Origin: Archangium gephyra
GTDB lineage: Bacteria > Myxococcota > Myxococcia > Myxococcales > Myxococcaceae
DNA length: 64,000 nt
Direction of reading: 5' to 3'
NCBI GenBank assembly: GCA_003243425.1
Contig: QFQP01000001.1
Coordinates: forward strand, 310,001-374,000
In this document: in pieces, positions 27,713-36,530 of the stretch
How positions within the stretch are numbered: position 1 is the first letter of the stretch
How the letters are laid out: every line of letters starts with the position of its first letter
Made by a program: the position numbers and the translations under genes
The notes under the pieces: model-generated
What the model saw: the letters and a program-made list of their open reading frames with translations, nothing else
Told to the model about the DNA's origin: nothing
The model's database searches: none

Positions 27713-30235
27713 CTACGCGACCTTCCGCGTCGACGGGTCCTGCAGCGAAACGTCCTGGGCGATCTGCGACATGATTTCCGCCGAGTAGTGGTCGGTCAGC
27801 TGCGCATACGCACACTGCTCCCGCGGCTCGGCGCCAAGGCGCTGCTTCTCGCGCTCTGCGTCCATTCCGAGTTCGAGCGTCTTCACGCCGGCTTCCTTCG
27901 CGCGCAGCAACATGCGCCACAGCAGCTGGCGATACACGCTGACTTCACGCTGCTCACCGTCGAGCCCGCAGATGGCCGCCACCATGCGATCGCCGTCGCG
28001 GAAGCTGATGCCTACCGCCACGGCGCGACCATCGGCCGGACCACCGGCTTCCGGCGAGAGATGCAGCGCCAGCAGCTCCCAGCCCGGCGTGGCCCACAAC
28101 TTCTCGACGATGTCCGTCGGCAGATCGAAGGTGTTCAAGCGGCGCTTGCGGTCCTTCACGCGCTTGTAGAGCGAGTAGTAGTGCCCGAACTCTTCGGCCG
28201 TGGGTGCCGCATCGATGCCGTGACGGAACAGCTTCTGCGTGAACTGCTGCTGCACGGCCTGCACTTCCGAGCGAACGCGACGACGCGTGCGGCTGCCGAG
28301 CGTGGCAAAGAACTCGTCTTCGGTGTTCCACCGGGTCAGGTCCACCACGTGGCCGGCGAGCATCGGCATCTTCACCAGACCATGCTCGAGGAACGCGGCA
28401 TCGAGCTCCGCGTCACCTTCGGGCAGGTCGCGGAAGACGAGGCTGGTCGCGCCGACCGACCGCTGCGCCTTCGCGGCTGCCTCGACGATCATCGCCAGGG
28501 CCTGCTGCCACGGCCCTTTGCGCTCGAGGAACAGGTGGTTGCCTTCGCTCAGCAGCGTGCCCATGCCGAACGCGCGTGACGTGAGGAAATACCGGTCGTG
28601 CACGCGGGCCTGCTCGATGCGGTCCGACACTTCGGCGCGCATCAGCATGTCGTCCTTCCACAGCGCGTCAGTGAAGAAGGTCGCTGCCACTGGCAGGCTT
28701 CCGCTGCGCACGATGAAGTAGTGCCAGCCCCAGTTGCTCTCTTTCTCGGCGCGGTTGCGGAAGATCTCCTCGAAGGACTTCAGCGTCGCGTGATCGAAGT
28801 TGGCGCGATTGCCCAGCAGCGAGTTCCACTCGTCGGGGCTGATGTCGTTGATGGTCGTGTACGTCTCGAGCTTGAGCTCCACGGCTGCCTCATCAGCCCG
28901 CTTCACCGGCGCCGCCGGTTTCTGCACGGCGCCCATGTCGAAGAGCCGCGCCAGCTTGCCGATGCGCGTGCGCTCACGGGCTTCGTGGTCGACGTCGAAC
29001 TCACGCAGCACGTCTTCCCGCGTGAGGCCCACGTCTTCGAGCGCCTTCGGGTAGTGGTGACCCATGGCCTGCGCGAGCGCGGTGAGGTCCTGCTTGCTGT
29101 GATGCCGCGTAATCGACACGCGCACGCCACTGCGCTTGAGCGGCACCGCCGGGTACTGCGCGACGGTGAGGAAGAAGCCCTCCTTCGCGAGCCGATGCAC
29201 GAGCGCGTACGACATCTTCAACGGCCCGCCCTTGACGAAGAAAATGGGCGTCTCGTTGTTCTCGTAGAGCGGCAGGTCGTTGGCGACCAGCTCGGCGTTG
29301 AGGTGCAGCACGCCCTCCTTGAGTTCGTTCTGCAGCCGCGTGATCTCCGGCGACAGGTGCACGTCGGCGCTCGCCAGCGCAGCGCCCAGCATCGGAGGCT
29401 GCAGCGGGCCGCTGAAGGTCTGCGGGCCGCCGCACAGGCGCACGCGGTCACGCATCTCCGGGTCCTGGAAGGTGATGCAGCCACCGCCGGCCGCGAACGC
29501 CTTGTTGAGTGACGTGGCCACGATGAGCCGCGGGTGCCACCCCATGCGGCTCAGGTGCATGCCGCGACCGTGCTGGCCCGCGATGCTCATGCCGTGCGCG
29601 TCGTCGACGTACAGCCAGAGGTTGGGGTGCTGATCCATCAGCCGGCGGAACTCCACGACGTCTGGGAGATCTCCGAACATGCTGAAGATGCCGTCGATCA
29701 TGTACCAGACCTTGCGGTGCTGGGGCGTGAGCTCGGCGATGCGGCGCTCGAGTGTGGCCCAGTCACCGTGACGAACGAGCTCGACGTGCGTGCCCTGCGC
29801 GCGCGCCTGCGTCGCCGCCATCTGAATCGAGTGGTGCACCATGCGGTCGAGCAGAATCGCGTCCTTCTCGTGGCAGATGACCGGAATGCACGAGAGGTGA
29901 CCCAGCGTGGTGGTGCTCACCGACAAGGTGTGACCGCCGAACAAGGTCGAGAGCTTTTCTTCGAGCTCCGAATACGGAGGCGCCGACATGTACGCGCGCG
30001 ACGAAGAGAACTGCGTGCCCCAGCGCTCGACGGCCTTGCGCACGCCTTCTCGGAGCCGGGGGTCCATCTCGAGGCCGAGGTACGAGCACGAGCCGAAGCT
30101 CAACAACTGCCGGCCATCGAGTTTGACGTGCTTGCCGTCGAGCGGTGTGTCTTCGGCGAACTGATGGAGCATGCGGTTCTGCCGCCCCAGGTTCATCACG
30201 TCATAAATCGTCTTCTGCATCTCCGATGCTTCCAT
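27713..30235 (-). CDS. Alpha-oxoamine synthase fused to a GNAT acyltransferase
   Basis: 840 residues; GGAGGAAG just before the ATG fixes the start. Residues about 1-410 are a PLP-dependent fold-type I alpha-oxoamine synthase (KBL, BioF, serine palmitoyltransferase family). It shows DDAHG at 211-215 and the PLP Lys245 in TSLNKAFAAGG. Residues about 470-830 form a GNAT/FemAB-like acyltransferase region (YFLTSRAFGMGTLL, then LGSRTRRRVRSEV). The synthase condenses an amino acid with an acyl thioester; the second domain probably acylates or handles that product. Serine palmitoyltransferase-like sphingolipid chemistry is possible but not shown. It stands alone between short intergenic regions. Confidence 0.85.
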   Translation of the reverse strand: MEASEMQKTIYDVMNLGRQNRMLHQFAEDTPLDGKHVKLDGRQLLSFGSCSYLGLEMDPRLREGVRKAVERWGTQFSSSRAYMSAPPYSELEEKLSTLFGGHTLSVSTTTLGHLSCIPVICHEKDAILLDRMVHHSIQMAATQARAQGTHVELVRHGDWATLERRIAELTPQHRKVWYMIDGIFSMFGDLPDVVEFRRLMDQHPNLWLYVDDAHGMSIAGQHGRGMHLSRMGWHPRLIVATSLNKAFAAGGGCITFQDPEMRDRVRLCGGPQTFSGPLQPPMLGAALASADVHLSPEITRLQNELKEGVLHLNAELVANDLPLYENNETPIFFVKGGPLKMSYALVHRLAKEGFFLTVAQYPAVPLKRSGVRVSITRHHSKQDLTALAQAMGHHYPKALEDVGLTREDVLREFDVDHEARERTRIGKLARLFDMGAVQKPAAPVKRADEAAVELKLETYTTINDISPDEWNSLLGNRANFDHATLKSFEEIFRNRAEKESNWGWHYFIVRSGSLPVAATFFTDALWKDDMLMRAEVSDRIEQARVHDRYFLTSRAFGMGTLLSEGNHLFLERKGPWQQALAMIVEAAAKAQRSVGATSLVFRDLPEGDAELDAAFLEHGLVKMPMLAGHVVDLTRWNTEDEFFATLGSRTRRRVRSEVQAVQQQFTQKLFRHGIDAAPTAEEFGHYYSLYKRVKDRKRRLNTFDLPTDIVEKLWATPGWELLALHLSPEAGGPADGRAVAVGISFRDGDRMVAAICGLDGEQREVSVYRQLLWRMLLRAKEAGVKTLELGMDAEREKQRLGAEPREQCAYAQLTDHYSAEIMSQIAQDVSLQDPSTRKVA

Positions 30236-30356
30236 GACTTCCTCCCCGTGTACGACGATCGAAAGACAACAAGACTACGGGCCCGCCTCCAGACTTCGAA
30301 GGCGGGGTGCTGCACTGCGACGGCTGTATGGAAAGCGTGGCTGACGCGAGCGCGCG

Positions 30357-30911
30357 TCAGAGAGTCCAGGTGATGTTGAGTACGCAGCCCGGCGGCGGCG
30401 AGGCCATCAGCTCAACCTTCGCGTCTTTCGCGCCGATGGCGCTCACCGCGGCTTCGAAAACTCCGACGTAGTACCAGGGCAGCCCGAACACGTCGGACAT
30501 CTGCACCTTGGCGTTGGTCTCGTTGAGCTCGAGCAACGTCGCGTTCTGGTAGTTGTTGTTGCTCTTGAAGATGCGGTCGACGCGCTGGAGCGCGCGCTTG
30601 GGCCCGATGAGCTTGAGACCCGCGGCCATGGCCTTGCCGATCAACCCGTCTTCCAGACCGGAGATGGCGCGATTGCCGATGCGGCGAACGCCTTCTGCTT
30701 GTGTCTGGTCGGGAAACTGGGCGCGCGCGGCGATCTCGACCCAGCGGTGGAAATCGGCGGCCGGGTAGCCGGGGCGAAGCGGCTTGTCGAGGTCGAGACC
30801 CGCGCTGCGCAGCGCGTTGCGGGTGTCTGAAGTCAGCATGCCGGCAAGACCCTTGACGAAGAGCCCTTCGACACTCTGCGAAAACTCAATCTGCTCGGTG
30901 GGGGGACGCAT
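30357..30911 (-). CDS. DUF2378 (TIGR02265) myxobacteria-specific protein
   Basis: 184 residues, close to the usual family length. It begins with a Q..EGLF.KGL-type stretch and contains the family-like elements GLDLDKPLRPGYPAADFHRW and a central NNNYQNATLLELNETNAKV. Near the C-terminus the FGLPWYYVGVFEAAV segment matches the family pattern. It is soluble, with no signal peptide. To my knowledge the family occurs only in Myxococcales, with many paralogues per genome and no known function, so it is a good lineage marker. No obvious ribosome site precedes the ATG. Confidence 0.85.
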   Translation of the reverse strand: MRPPTEQIEFSQSVEGLFVKGLAGMLTSDTRNALRSAGLDLDKPLRPGYPAADFHRWVEIAARAQFPDQTQAEGVRRIGNRAISGLEDGLIGKAMAAGLKLIGPKRALQRVDRIFKSNNNYQNATLLELNETNAKVQMSDVFGLPWYYVGVFEAAVSAIGAKDAKVELMASPPPGCVLNITWTL

Positions 30912-30938
30912 ACGAATGGGCTGACAGTAGCAGCCGCG

Positions 30939-32165
30939 TCACCGCACGACGTAGATCTTCGCCACCACGAATGGCGGATGGAGGAGATCTTCGGTGATCA
31001 GCGGGTTGAGCGCGGCGAGGCGGTATTCCTGGTCAGACGCGACGACCAGCGGGCTGACGCCTGCCACTGGAGGAAGGAACGCGGCCGCCACCGGGAAATC
31101 GAAGAGCTGCGCGTCGTCAGCGAGCACCTCGCGCGCCCCGGTGGTGAGGTTGATGCGCAGCACGCGGCGGCCGATGGTGTCGGTGACGTACAGCCGGTTG
31201 TCGTTGTTCCACTTGTTGAACGCGAACCCCTTGAGCGCTTCCGACGCGGTGCCGATGGGGCGGGGTGACACGTCGACGATGTCGTTGCCGCGCTGTTCGG
31301 GCGAACGCGTCGGGTCGGTGAGGCTGGCCACCGGAACCCGTGCGACGCCCCCGCGGCAGCTGCTGCCCAGGTAGAGCTGACCGTTGCGCACGGCGAGCGC
31401 GCCCACGCCAGGGGCGAAGTTGCCCGCGGTCGAGAACGGGACGCCGCCGATGACGACGGGGGTGAACGCGCAACCCGCGAGCTTGGGCACCGCGGCGCCG
31501 GGCGCGAGGCTGTCGGGCATGATGCCCGGAGCGATGGAGCCGTCGGCGTTGACGACCCACAGCGCACCGATGACCGACTCCGACAACACGTAGCGGCCGC
31601 CGGGCAGCACCTCGAGGTCTTCCGCGAAGATGATGGGCAGGCCGGCGAAGCTGATGGTGCGCGTGAGGTTGGCTTCGAACTTGCGGGTGCGGCGATTGCG
31701 GCGGAACTCGTATTCGTAGATGCGCGCCACCGACGGAATGTTGGGGTTGGGGAAGCCGCCCGCGTCGAGCACCGCGAGCTTGCCGTCGTCGGTCATGCGC
31801 AGCGCGAAGGGCAACAACCAGCCACCGGGCGGCGGCGTGAGGGTGGCGATTTCACGACCGAGCAGACGGTCGACGACCGAGACGCGGCCCGAGAGTGGCT
31901 GCGTGACGAAGACGAACTCTTCGTCTCCGGTGATGCCGTGCGGCACGTGCGTCGAGTTGAAGTAGTCGTAGGCGATGGCGTTGGGGTTGAGGTCGATGCG
32001 CAACGCTTCGCTGCTGCTGCTGCTCGTCTCCGTCGTGGTTGTGGCGATGGTGCTTTCAGGAGCGCTCAGCTCGTTCTGCGACAGCTCGTCCTGCGGAGCG
32101 CACCCTGCGAAAGCGAGAACCGAAAACGCTGCGACTGCAACTCCAACCCTCGTACGACCGTGCAT
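30939..32165 (-). CDS. Beta-propeller (SMP-30/NHL-like) lipoprotein
   Basis: 408 residues. GGGAG stands before the ATG that gives MHGRTRVGVAVAAFSVLAFAGC, a lipoprotein signal with lipobox FAGC. A Ser/Thr-rich linker (TTTTETSSSSS) precedes a repetitive beta-sheet region with blades such as GITGDEEFVFVTQPLSGRVSVVD and KWNNDNRLYVTDTIGRRVLRI. These resemble SMP-30/gluconolactonase or NHL propellers. No catalytic metal site is evident, so a binding role is as likely as lactonase activity. A longer frame to 32333 was rejected because it lacks an export signal. The gene is read divergently from the SRPBCC gene across 251 bases that show no other feature. Confidence 0.75.
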   Translation of the reverse strand: MHGRTRVGVAVAAFSVLAFAGCAPQDELSQNELSAPESTIATTTTETSSSSSEALRIDLNPNAIAYDYFNSTHVPHGITGDEEFVFVTQPLSGRVSVVDRLLGREIATLTPPPGGWLLPFALRMTDDGKLAVLDAGGFPNPNIPSVARIYEYEFRRNRRTRKFEANLTRTISFAGLPIIFAEDLEVLPGGRYVLSESVIGALWVVNADGSIAPGIMPDSLAPGAAVPKLAGCAFTPVVIGGVPFSTAGNFAPGVGALAVRNGQLYLGSSCRGGVARVPVASLTDPTRSPEQRGNDIVDVSPRPIGTASEALKGFAFNKWNNDNRLYVTDTIGRRVLRINLTTGAREVLADDAQLFDFPVAAAFLPPVAGVSPLVVASDQEYRLAALNPLITEDLLHPPFVVAKIYVVR

Positions 32166-32416
32166 GAGTACTCCCGTGCGATGTGGGGCGAGCGAAACGT
32201 TACGAGACCACGCACAGGGCGAGTCCATCCCACGGGCCCCGCGGGTCGCTCTCATCGGCGCACAATTCCGGAGGCTCGAGATGTGCGCCCGGGTGCGGGG
32301 CCGACGGTCCTCAGCCGACACCGGGCCTTGCACACCTCTGAAGGCGACGCGTAGGAGACGCGCGACTTCCCGCCGGGCTGCAGCTGCGTTGAATTGCGCA
32401 CCTCACCGGAGGCCGC

Positions 32417-32863
32417 ATGCAACTCGAAGCGACGACTGAGATTCGACAGCCACCTGAACGTGTCTTCGCCTACCTCGCGCACCACCCCAACCACGTGCAC
32501 ATCGTGGAGCAGAACCTGTCGTGCGAGCAGGTGAGTGAAGGGCCGATGGGCGTGGGCACGAAGTTGAAGAACACCGCGCGCATGTTCGGTGCGCTGGGCG
32601 GGCGCATCGAAGAGCACTTCGAAGTGGTGGCCTACGAACCGGGCCGCAAGCTGTCGAAGTCGAGCCGCGAGGGTTCGAGCTTCGAGACCACCGACAGCTT
32701 CGAGTTGTCGCCCACGGCGATGGGAACGGCGGTGCGCTTCGTGGTGACGGTGACGCCGAACACCTTCTTCCAACGCGCGCTCATGGCGGTGATGAAGCCC
32801 GTCGTCGGCCGTGCGATGCGCGACACGTTGTCGAAGCTCAAGTCCATCCTCGAAGCGGGGTGA
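32417..32863 (+). CDS. SRPBCC/polyketide-cyclase-like protein
   Basis: 148 residues with GGAGG six bases ahead of the ATG. MQLEATTEIRQPPERVFAYLAHHPNHVHI is the usual beginning of the START/Bet v1-like SRPBCC fold (strand, PxxxVF, then helix). The rest alternates strands and ends in a long amphipathic helix (MRDTLSKLKSILEAG), also typical. The fold holds hydrophobic ligands; these small bacterial members have no assigned substrate. It precedes nadE by 20 bases on the same strand, so co-transcription is likely. Confidence 0.85.
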   Translation: MQLEATTEIRQPPERVFAYLAHHPNHVHIVEQNLSCEQVSEGPMGVGTKLKNTARMFGALGGRIEEHFEVVAYEPGRKLSKSSREGSSFETTDSFELSPTAMGTAVRFVVTVTPNTFFQRALMAVMKPVVGRAMRDTLSKLKSILEAG

Positions 32864-32883
32864 GGCGGGAGTAGGGTCGCCGC

Positions 32884-34740
32884 ATGCGACTCGTGAAGCT
32901 GGGTCTCGGTGCAGTGAACACCACGGTGGGCGCGTTCGGCCGCAACGTCGATCGCGCCATCGCCATGGCGCAGGAAATGGCGCAGCAGCACGTCACGGTG
33001 GCGCTCTTCCCCGAGCAGCTCGTCGGTGGTTACCCGCAGGAAGATCTCGTTCAGTGGCAGCGCTTCGTGGACCGCCAGTGGGTCGAACTGGAGCGCTTCG
33101 CCAGCAGCACCGCCTCGCTCCCCATGGTCTCGTGTCTGGGCGTGACGGTGGCTCACCAGGGTCTTCGCTACAACTGCGCGGCGGTGGTCGCCGGCGGGAA
33201 GATCCAGGGCCTGGTGCCGAAGGAAAAGCTGCCCACCTACAACATCTTCTACGAGGGCCGCACGTTCGCGCGTGGAGTCCCCGGTATGCGCGAGCTGCAT
33301 CGTGGCGTGCCGTTGGGTGACTTCATCTTTCAGTTCGACTTCGGCGTGCTGGCGGTCGAGGTGTGTGAAGACATCTGGTCGGCCGACGGGCCCATGCGCC
33401 GCCGCGCCTATTCGGGCGCGGAGTTGATCTGCAATCTGTCTGCTTCTCCGTTCCGCATCGGCGTCGAAGGCACGCGCCGCGAGCTGGTGTCGACGCGCGC
33501 CGGCGACAATCAGTGCACCATCGCCTACGTGAATCAGGTGGGCGCGCAAGACGGGCTCATCTTCGACGGCGGCGGGTTCGTGAATCAGAACGGTCGCATG
33601 GCGATGTCGCTGCGGCGCTTCGAACAGGTGTGGGACTCGGTGGTGGTCGACCTCGAGCGCACGCTGCGCGTTCGCACCGAGAACACCACCTGGCGCGACG
33701 ACCGGAAGACCTGGGCGTCGAAAGAAACGCCGGCTGCAACGCTGAACGTCGACTTCAAGACCAATCGGTCCGCGCTGTCGTTTCCACCCGTGCCGGGTCG
33801 CAGCTTCTTTCTGCCTTCGGCCGAGGCGGTGCCGACGGCGCGCGAGCGCTACTGCGAAGACCTGCTCGACGCGTTGGCGCTGGGCATCGGCGACTATTTC
33901 GAGAAGACGCGCGGCTTCAAATGTCTGGGCATCGCCTTGTCGGGCGGCCGCGACTCGTTGATGACGCTGCTCATCGCGCACCGCTGGGCCTCGCGCTCGG
34001 GCGTGCCCATCGAGACGTTCTACATGCCGACGCGTTACTCGAGCGAAGGCACCCGCGACGCTGCGGCCCTCATTGCCCGGGAGCTCGGCGTGAAGTTCTC
34101 GATCGTTCCCATCGACGACGCGTTCGAGCGTGAGATGGAGGCGACGAAGACCATGCTCGGTGAACGCGCGCTCACGCCCATCACCATTCAGAACGTGCAG
34201 GCCCGCATTCGTGCGCAGCGCATGTGGAACTGGGCGAACTCGTCTGGCGGTCTGTTCCTCCAGACCGGCAACATGTCGGAGAAGGCGGTGGGCTACACGA
34301 CCATCGGTGGCGACTTGATGGGCGCGCTGGCCGTCATCTCGAACCTCCCCAAGACGGTCGTGATGTACCTGCTGCAGTATGTTCAAGAGACCAGAGGCTA
34401 CGAGGGCATCGCCGCGGTGACGGCGCGGCCAGCCGGCCCGGAGCTCGCCCACAACCAGGTCGGTGAAGACGAGCTGATGCCGTTCCCGGTGCTGGACGCC
34501 TGCTTCCACCTCTTCGCCGGCGAGAAGATGGGACCGGCCGACGTCACCCTGGCGGTGCGCTCGATGTTCCCCGAGCTCAGCGGCGAGGTCGTCGAGGCGC
34601 ACGTGAAGAAGTTCGTCAGGCTCTTCACGCAGAGCATCTACAAGTGGGTGCAGTCGCCCATCTCGCTGCACGTGGGCAACCTCGACCTCGATCGCGAGCG
34701 CGCGCTGCAGCTGCCCGTGGTCACCCAGACGGAGTGGTGA
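32884..34740 (+). CDS. nadE: Glutamine-dependent NAD+ synthetase
   Basis: 618 residues, the length of the two-domain enzyme. Residues 1-290 form the nitrilase-type glutaminase with the catalytic triad Glu44 (LFPEQL), Lys113 (PKEKLPTY) and Cys161 (VEVCEDIW). Residues about 320-618 form the ATP-dependent synthetase with PP-loop SGGRDS at 353-358. The usual loop is SGGxDS, so the Arg is within tolerance. NH3 released from glutamine is channelled to deamido-NAD+ to finish NAD synthesis in the cytoplasm. The GTG of the next gene follows the stop directly, suggesting coupling. Confidence 0.96.
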   Translation: MRLVKLGLGAVNTTVGAFGRNVDRAIAMAQEMAQQHVTVALFPEQLVGGYPQEDLVQWQRFVDRQWVELERFASSTASLPMVSCLGVTVAHQGLRYNCAAVVAGGKIQGLVPKEKLPTYNIFYEGRTFARGVPGMRELHRGVPLGDFIFQFDFGVLAVEVCEDIWSADGPMRRRAYSGAELICNLSASPFRIGVEGTRRELVSTRAGDNQCTIAYVNQVGAQDGLIFDGGGFVNQNGRMAMSLRRFEQVWDSVVVDLERTLRVRTENTTWRDDRKTWASKETPAATLNVDFKTNRSALSFPPVPGRSFFLPSAEAVPTARERYCEDLLDALALGIGDYFEKTRGFKCLGIALSGGRDSLMTLLIAHRWASRSGVPIETFYMPTRYSSEGTRDAAALIARELGVKFSIVPIDDAFEREMEATKTMLGERALTPITIQNVQARIRAQRMWNWANSSGGLFLQTGNMSEKAVGYTTIGGDLMGALAVISNLPKTVVMYLLQYVQETRGYEGIAAVTARPAGPELAHNQVGEDELMPFPVLDACFHLFAGEKMGPADVTLAVRSMFPELSGEVVEAHVKKFVRLFTQSIYKWVQSPISLHVGNLDLDRERALQLPVVTQTEW

Positions 34741-35520
34741 GTGCTGACGCTCCTGCTGCTCGCAGCCAGCCCCGTCGAGTGGCGCCCGGTCGCCAACGGC
34801 GTGGAGTACGCGAGCTTCGTCATCGAGACCAGACCCGTCGCAGGTGACGGGAAGCTCCACGTGGTGCGCGTCGACGGCAGGCGCGCCGCGTTGGACCTCG
34901 GGCTCGCGAGTGAGAACGCCGGCACGCTGCGCACCGCGAAGGAGTGGTGCGAGGACAAGGGCTTCGTCGTCGCCATCAACGCCGGCATGTACGACACCGA
35001 CTACTCGAGCAACGTCGGCTACCTGCGCCACGGCGACACCGTGCATCGCAAGAGCTGGAACGGCACGTATCAATCGGCGCTGGTGGCGATGCCGAAAGAG
35101 AAGGGCCTCGCGCAGGTGCAGTTGCTGGATCTCGACGAGGCGAGCGCGAAGAAGACGGCCGAGAAGTACGCGCTCGTGGTTCAGAACCTGCGGCTGGTGA
35201 AGGGCCGTGGCGAGAGCGTCTGGAAGCCGAACGGTCAGCCGTGGAGCGAAGCGGCGGTCGGTGTCGACGCGAAGGGGCGCGTGCTCTTCCTGTTCAGCCG
35301 CACCCCGCTGGAGATGGCGACGTGGAACGAGCGCGTGCTGGTGCTGCCGCTCGAGCTCGAGCGGGCGATGCACGTCGAAGGTGGGCCCGAAGCGAGCCTT
35401 TCGATTTCGACGAAGGACTTCTCGCTGCACCTGGGCGGAGGCCCGCGCAACCTGCTGTTCGCTGGAGATCCCTCCAAGCAGTGGCGCATTCCCAACGTGC
35501 TCGGCGTTCGCGCGAAATGA
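34741..35520 (+). CDS. Phosphodiester glycosidase (NAGPA/DUF2233) family protein
   Basis: 259 residues from a GTG adjoining the nadE stop. The first 12 residues (VLTLLLLAASPV) are a short hydrophobic stretch, possibly an export signal. The core shows family features: VVAINAGMYDTDYSSNVGYL at about 77-96 and the catalytic-region motif HVEGGPEASLSI at about 212-223. The family includes the enzyme that uncovers mannose-6-phosphate in eukaryotes and bacterial phosphodiester glycosidases acting on surface glycans. It overlaps the following permease gene by 4 bases (ATGA). Confidence 0.85.
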   Translation: MLTLLLLAASPVEWRPVANGVEYASFVIETRPVAGDGKLHVVRVDGRRAALDLGLASENAGTLRTAKEWCEDKGFVVAINAGMYDTDYSSNVGYLRHGDTVHRKSWNGTYQSALVAMPKEKGLAQVQLLDLDEASAKKTAEKYALVVQNLRLVKGRGESVWKPNGQPWSEAAVGVDAKGRVLFLFSRTPLEMATWNERVLVLPLELERAMHVEGGPEASLSISTKDFSLHLGGGPRNLLFAGDPSKQWRIPNVLGVRAK

Positions 35521-36509
35521 CGCGGTTCATCGGCAGGTTGCTGGCGTGTGCCGCGGTGATGGTCGTCGCGTTCGTGGTGTCGGTGGCGTTCGGTGAGCAG
35601 ACCCTCGACTGGTCGAAGCTCGGCGAAGCCGGCAGCACCGACGAGCTCATCTTCTTTTCGCTGCGGTTGCCGCGGGTGACGTTGGCGGCGCTCGTGGGGT
35701 GTGCGCTCGCGGCGTCGGGCGCCACGTTGCAGTCGTTGTTGAGGAACCCGCTGGCCGACCCCTTCGTGCTCGGGGTTTCGGGTGGTGCCGCGCTCGGCGC
35801 GACGGTGGCGTTGGCCTTCGGCTTTTCGGCGCTCCCGTTCATTCCCGGGCTCTCGGCGGTGTCTGGCTTCGCGCTCGCCGGTGCGCTCGGCGCGACGATG
35901 CTGGTGCTGCTGGTGGGCCGGCTCGCCGGTGGCGACCCTTCGACCACGCCGCTGCTCGCGGGCGTCATCTTCAACGCCATGGCCCTGGCGGCGATCACCT
36001 TCATCAAGGCCCTGGTCGCGCCCGACAAGCTCGGTGAGATTCTGTTCTGGCTCGCGGGTTCGCTCGGTCATGAAACGTGGCCGGCGCTCGCTTCGACCGC
36101 CGTCGCGGTGGCCCTGGCGCTCGTCGTGTTCGTCGCGTTGTCACCGCGGCTCAATCTGCTCACGCTCGGCGAAGAAGACGCACAGAGCCTCGGGGTCGAC
36201 GTGAAATGGACACGGCGCGTGTTGCTGGTGACGACCTCGGCGGCGGTGGCAGCGGTGGTGTCGCTGTCGGGGCTCGTTGGCTTCGTCGGGTTGCTCGTGC
36301 CTCAGCTGGTGCGGTTGCTGGTCGGGGCTGATCAGCGCGTGGCGGTGCCTGCGAGCGCGCTGCTCGGCGCTGCGTTTCTGATGCTCGCAGACCTCTCGGC
36401 GCGGCTGCTGTTCCGCGTCTTCGAATCGGAGCCACCGGTCGGGGTGGTCACCGCGCTGCTGGGCGGCCCGCTGTTTCTGGTGTTGATGGCCCGCGCCCGG
36501 CGGCGTTGA
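35517..36509 (+). CDS. FecCD/BtuC-type ABC permease
   Basis: 330 residues, with about nine to ten membrane helices. The family motif RLPRVTLAALVGCALAASGATLQSLLRNPLADPFVLGVSGGA starts near residue 50. The coupling region GVDVKWTRR and the VGFVGLLVPQLVRLLVG segment (about 250-266) are also present. Such permeases import ferric siderophores, heme or vitamin B12. Usually a binding-protein gene and an ATPase gene stand next to it; here neither does, because the next gene is convergent and unrelated. It overlaps the phosphodiester glycosidase gene by 4 bases. The cargo cannot be read from this context. Confidence 0.93.
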   Translation: MTRFIGRLLACAAVMVVAFVVSVAFGEQTLDWSKLGEAGSTDELIFFSLRLPRVTLAALVGCALAASGATLQSLLRNPLADPFVLGVSGGAALGATVALAFGFSALPFIPGLSAVSGFALAGALGATMLVLLVGRLAGGDPSTTPLLAGVIFNAMALAAITFIKALVAPDKLGEILFWLAGSLGHETWPALASTAVAVALALVVFVALSPRLNLLTLGEEDAQSLGVDVKWTRRVLLVTTSAAVAAVVSLSGLVGFVGLLVPQLVRLLVGADQRVAVPASALLGAAFLMLADLSARLLFRVFESEPPVGVVTALLGGPLFLVLMARARRR

Positions 36510-36530
36510 GACCGCCGGTGCGCGTCGCGC

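Noticed and set aside
33937..33960. Unusual Arg in the NAD synthetase PP-loop (SGGRDS) as a sign of inactivity
   Set aside because: The Ser-Gly-Gly and Asp-Ser positions are kept and the variable position tolerates many residues; the glutaminase triad is intact.
32632..35430. Minus-strand open frame of 932 codons across the SRPBCC, nadE and glycosidase genes
   Set aside because: It is antisense to three genes with firm motifs; its composition (His/Arg/Glu-rich, no domain) is what GC-rich codon bias yields on the opposite strand.
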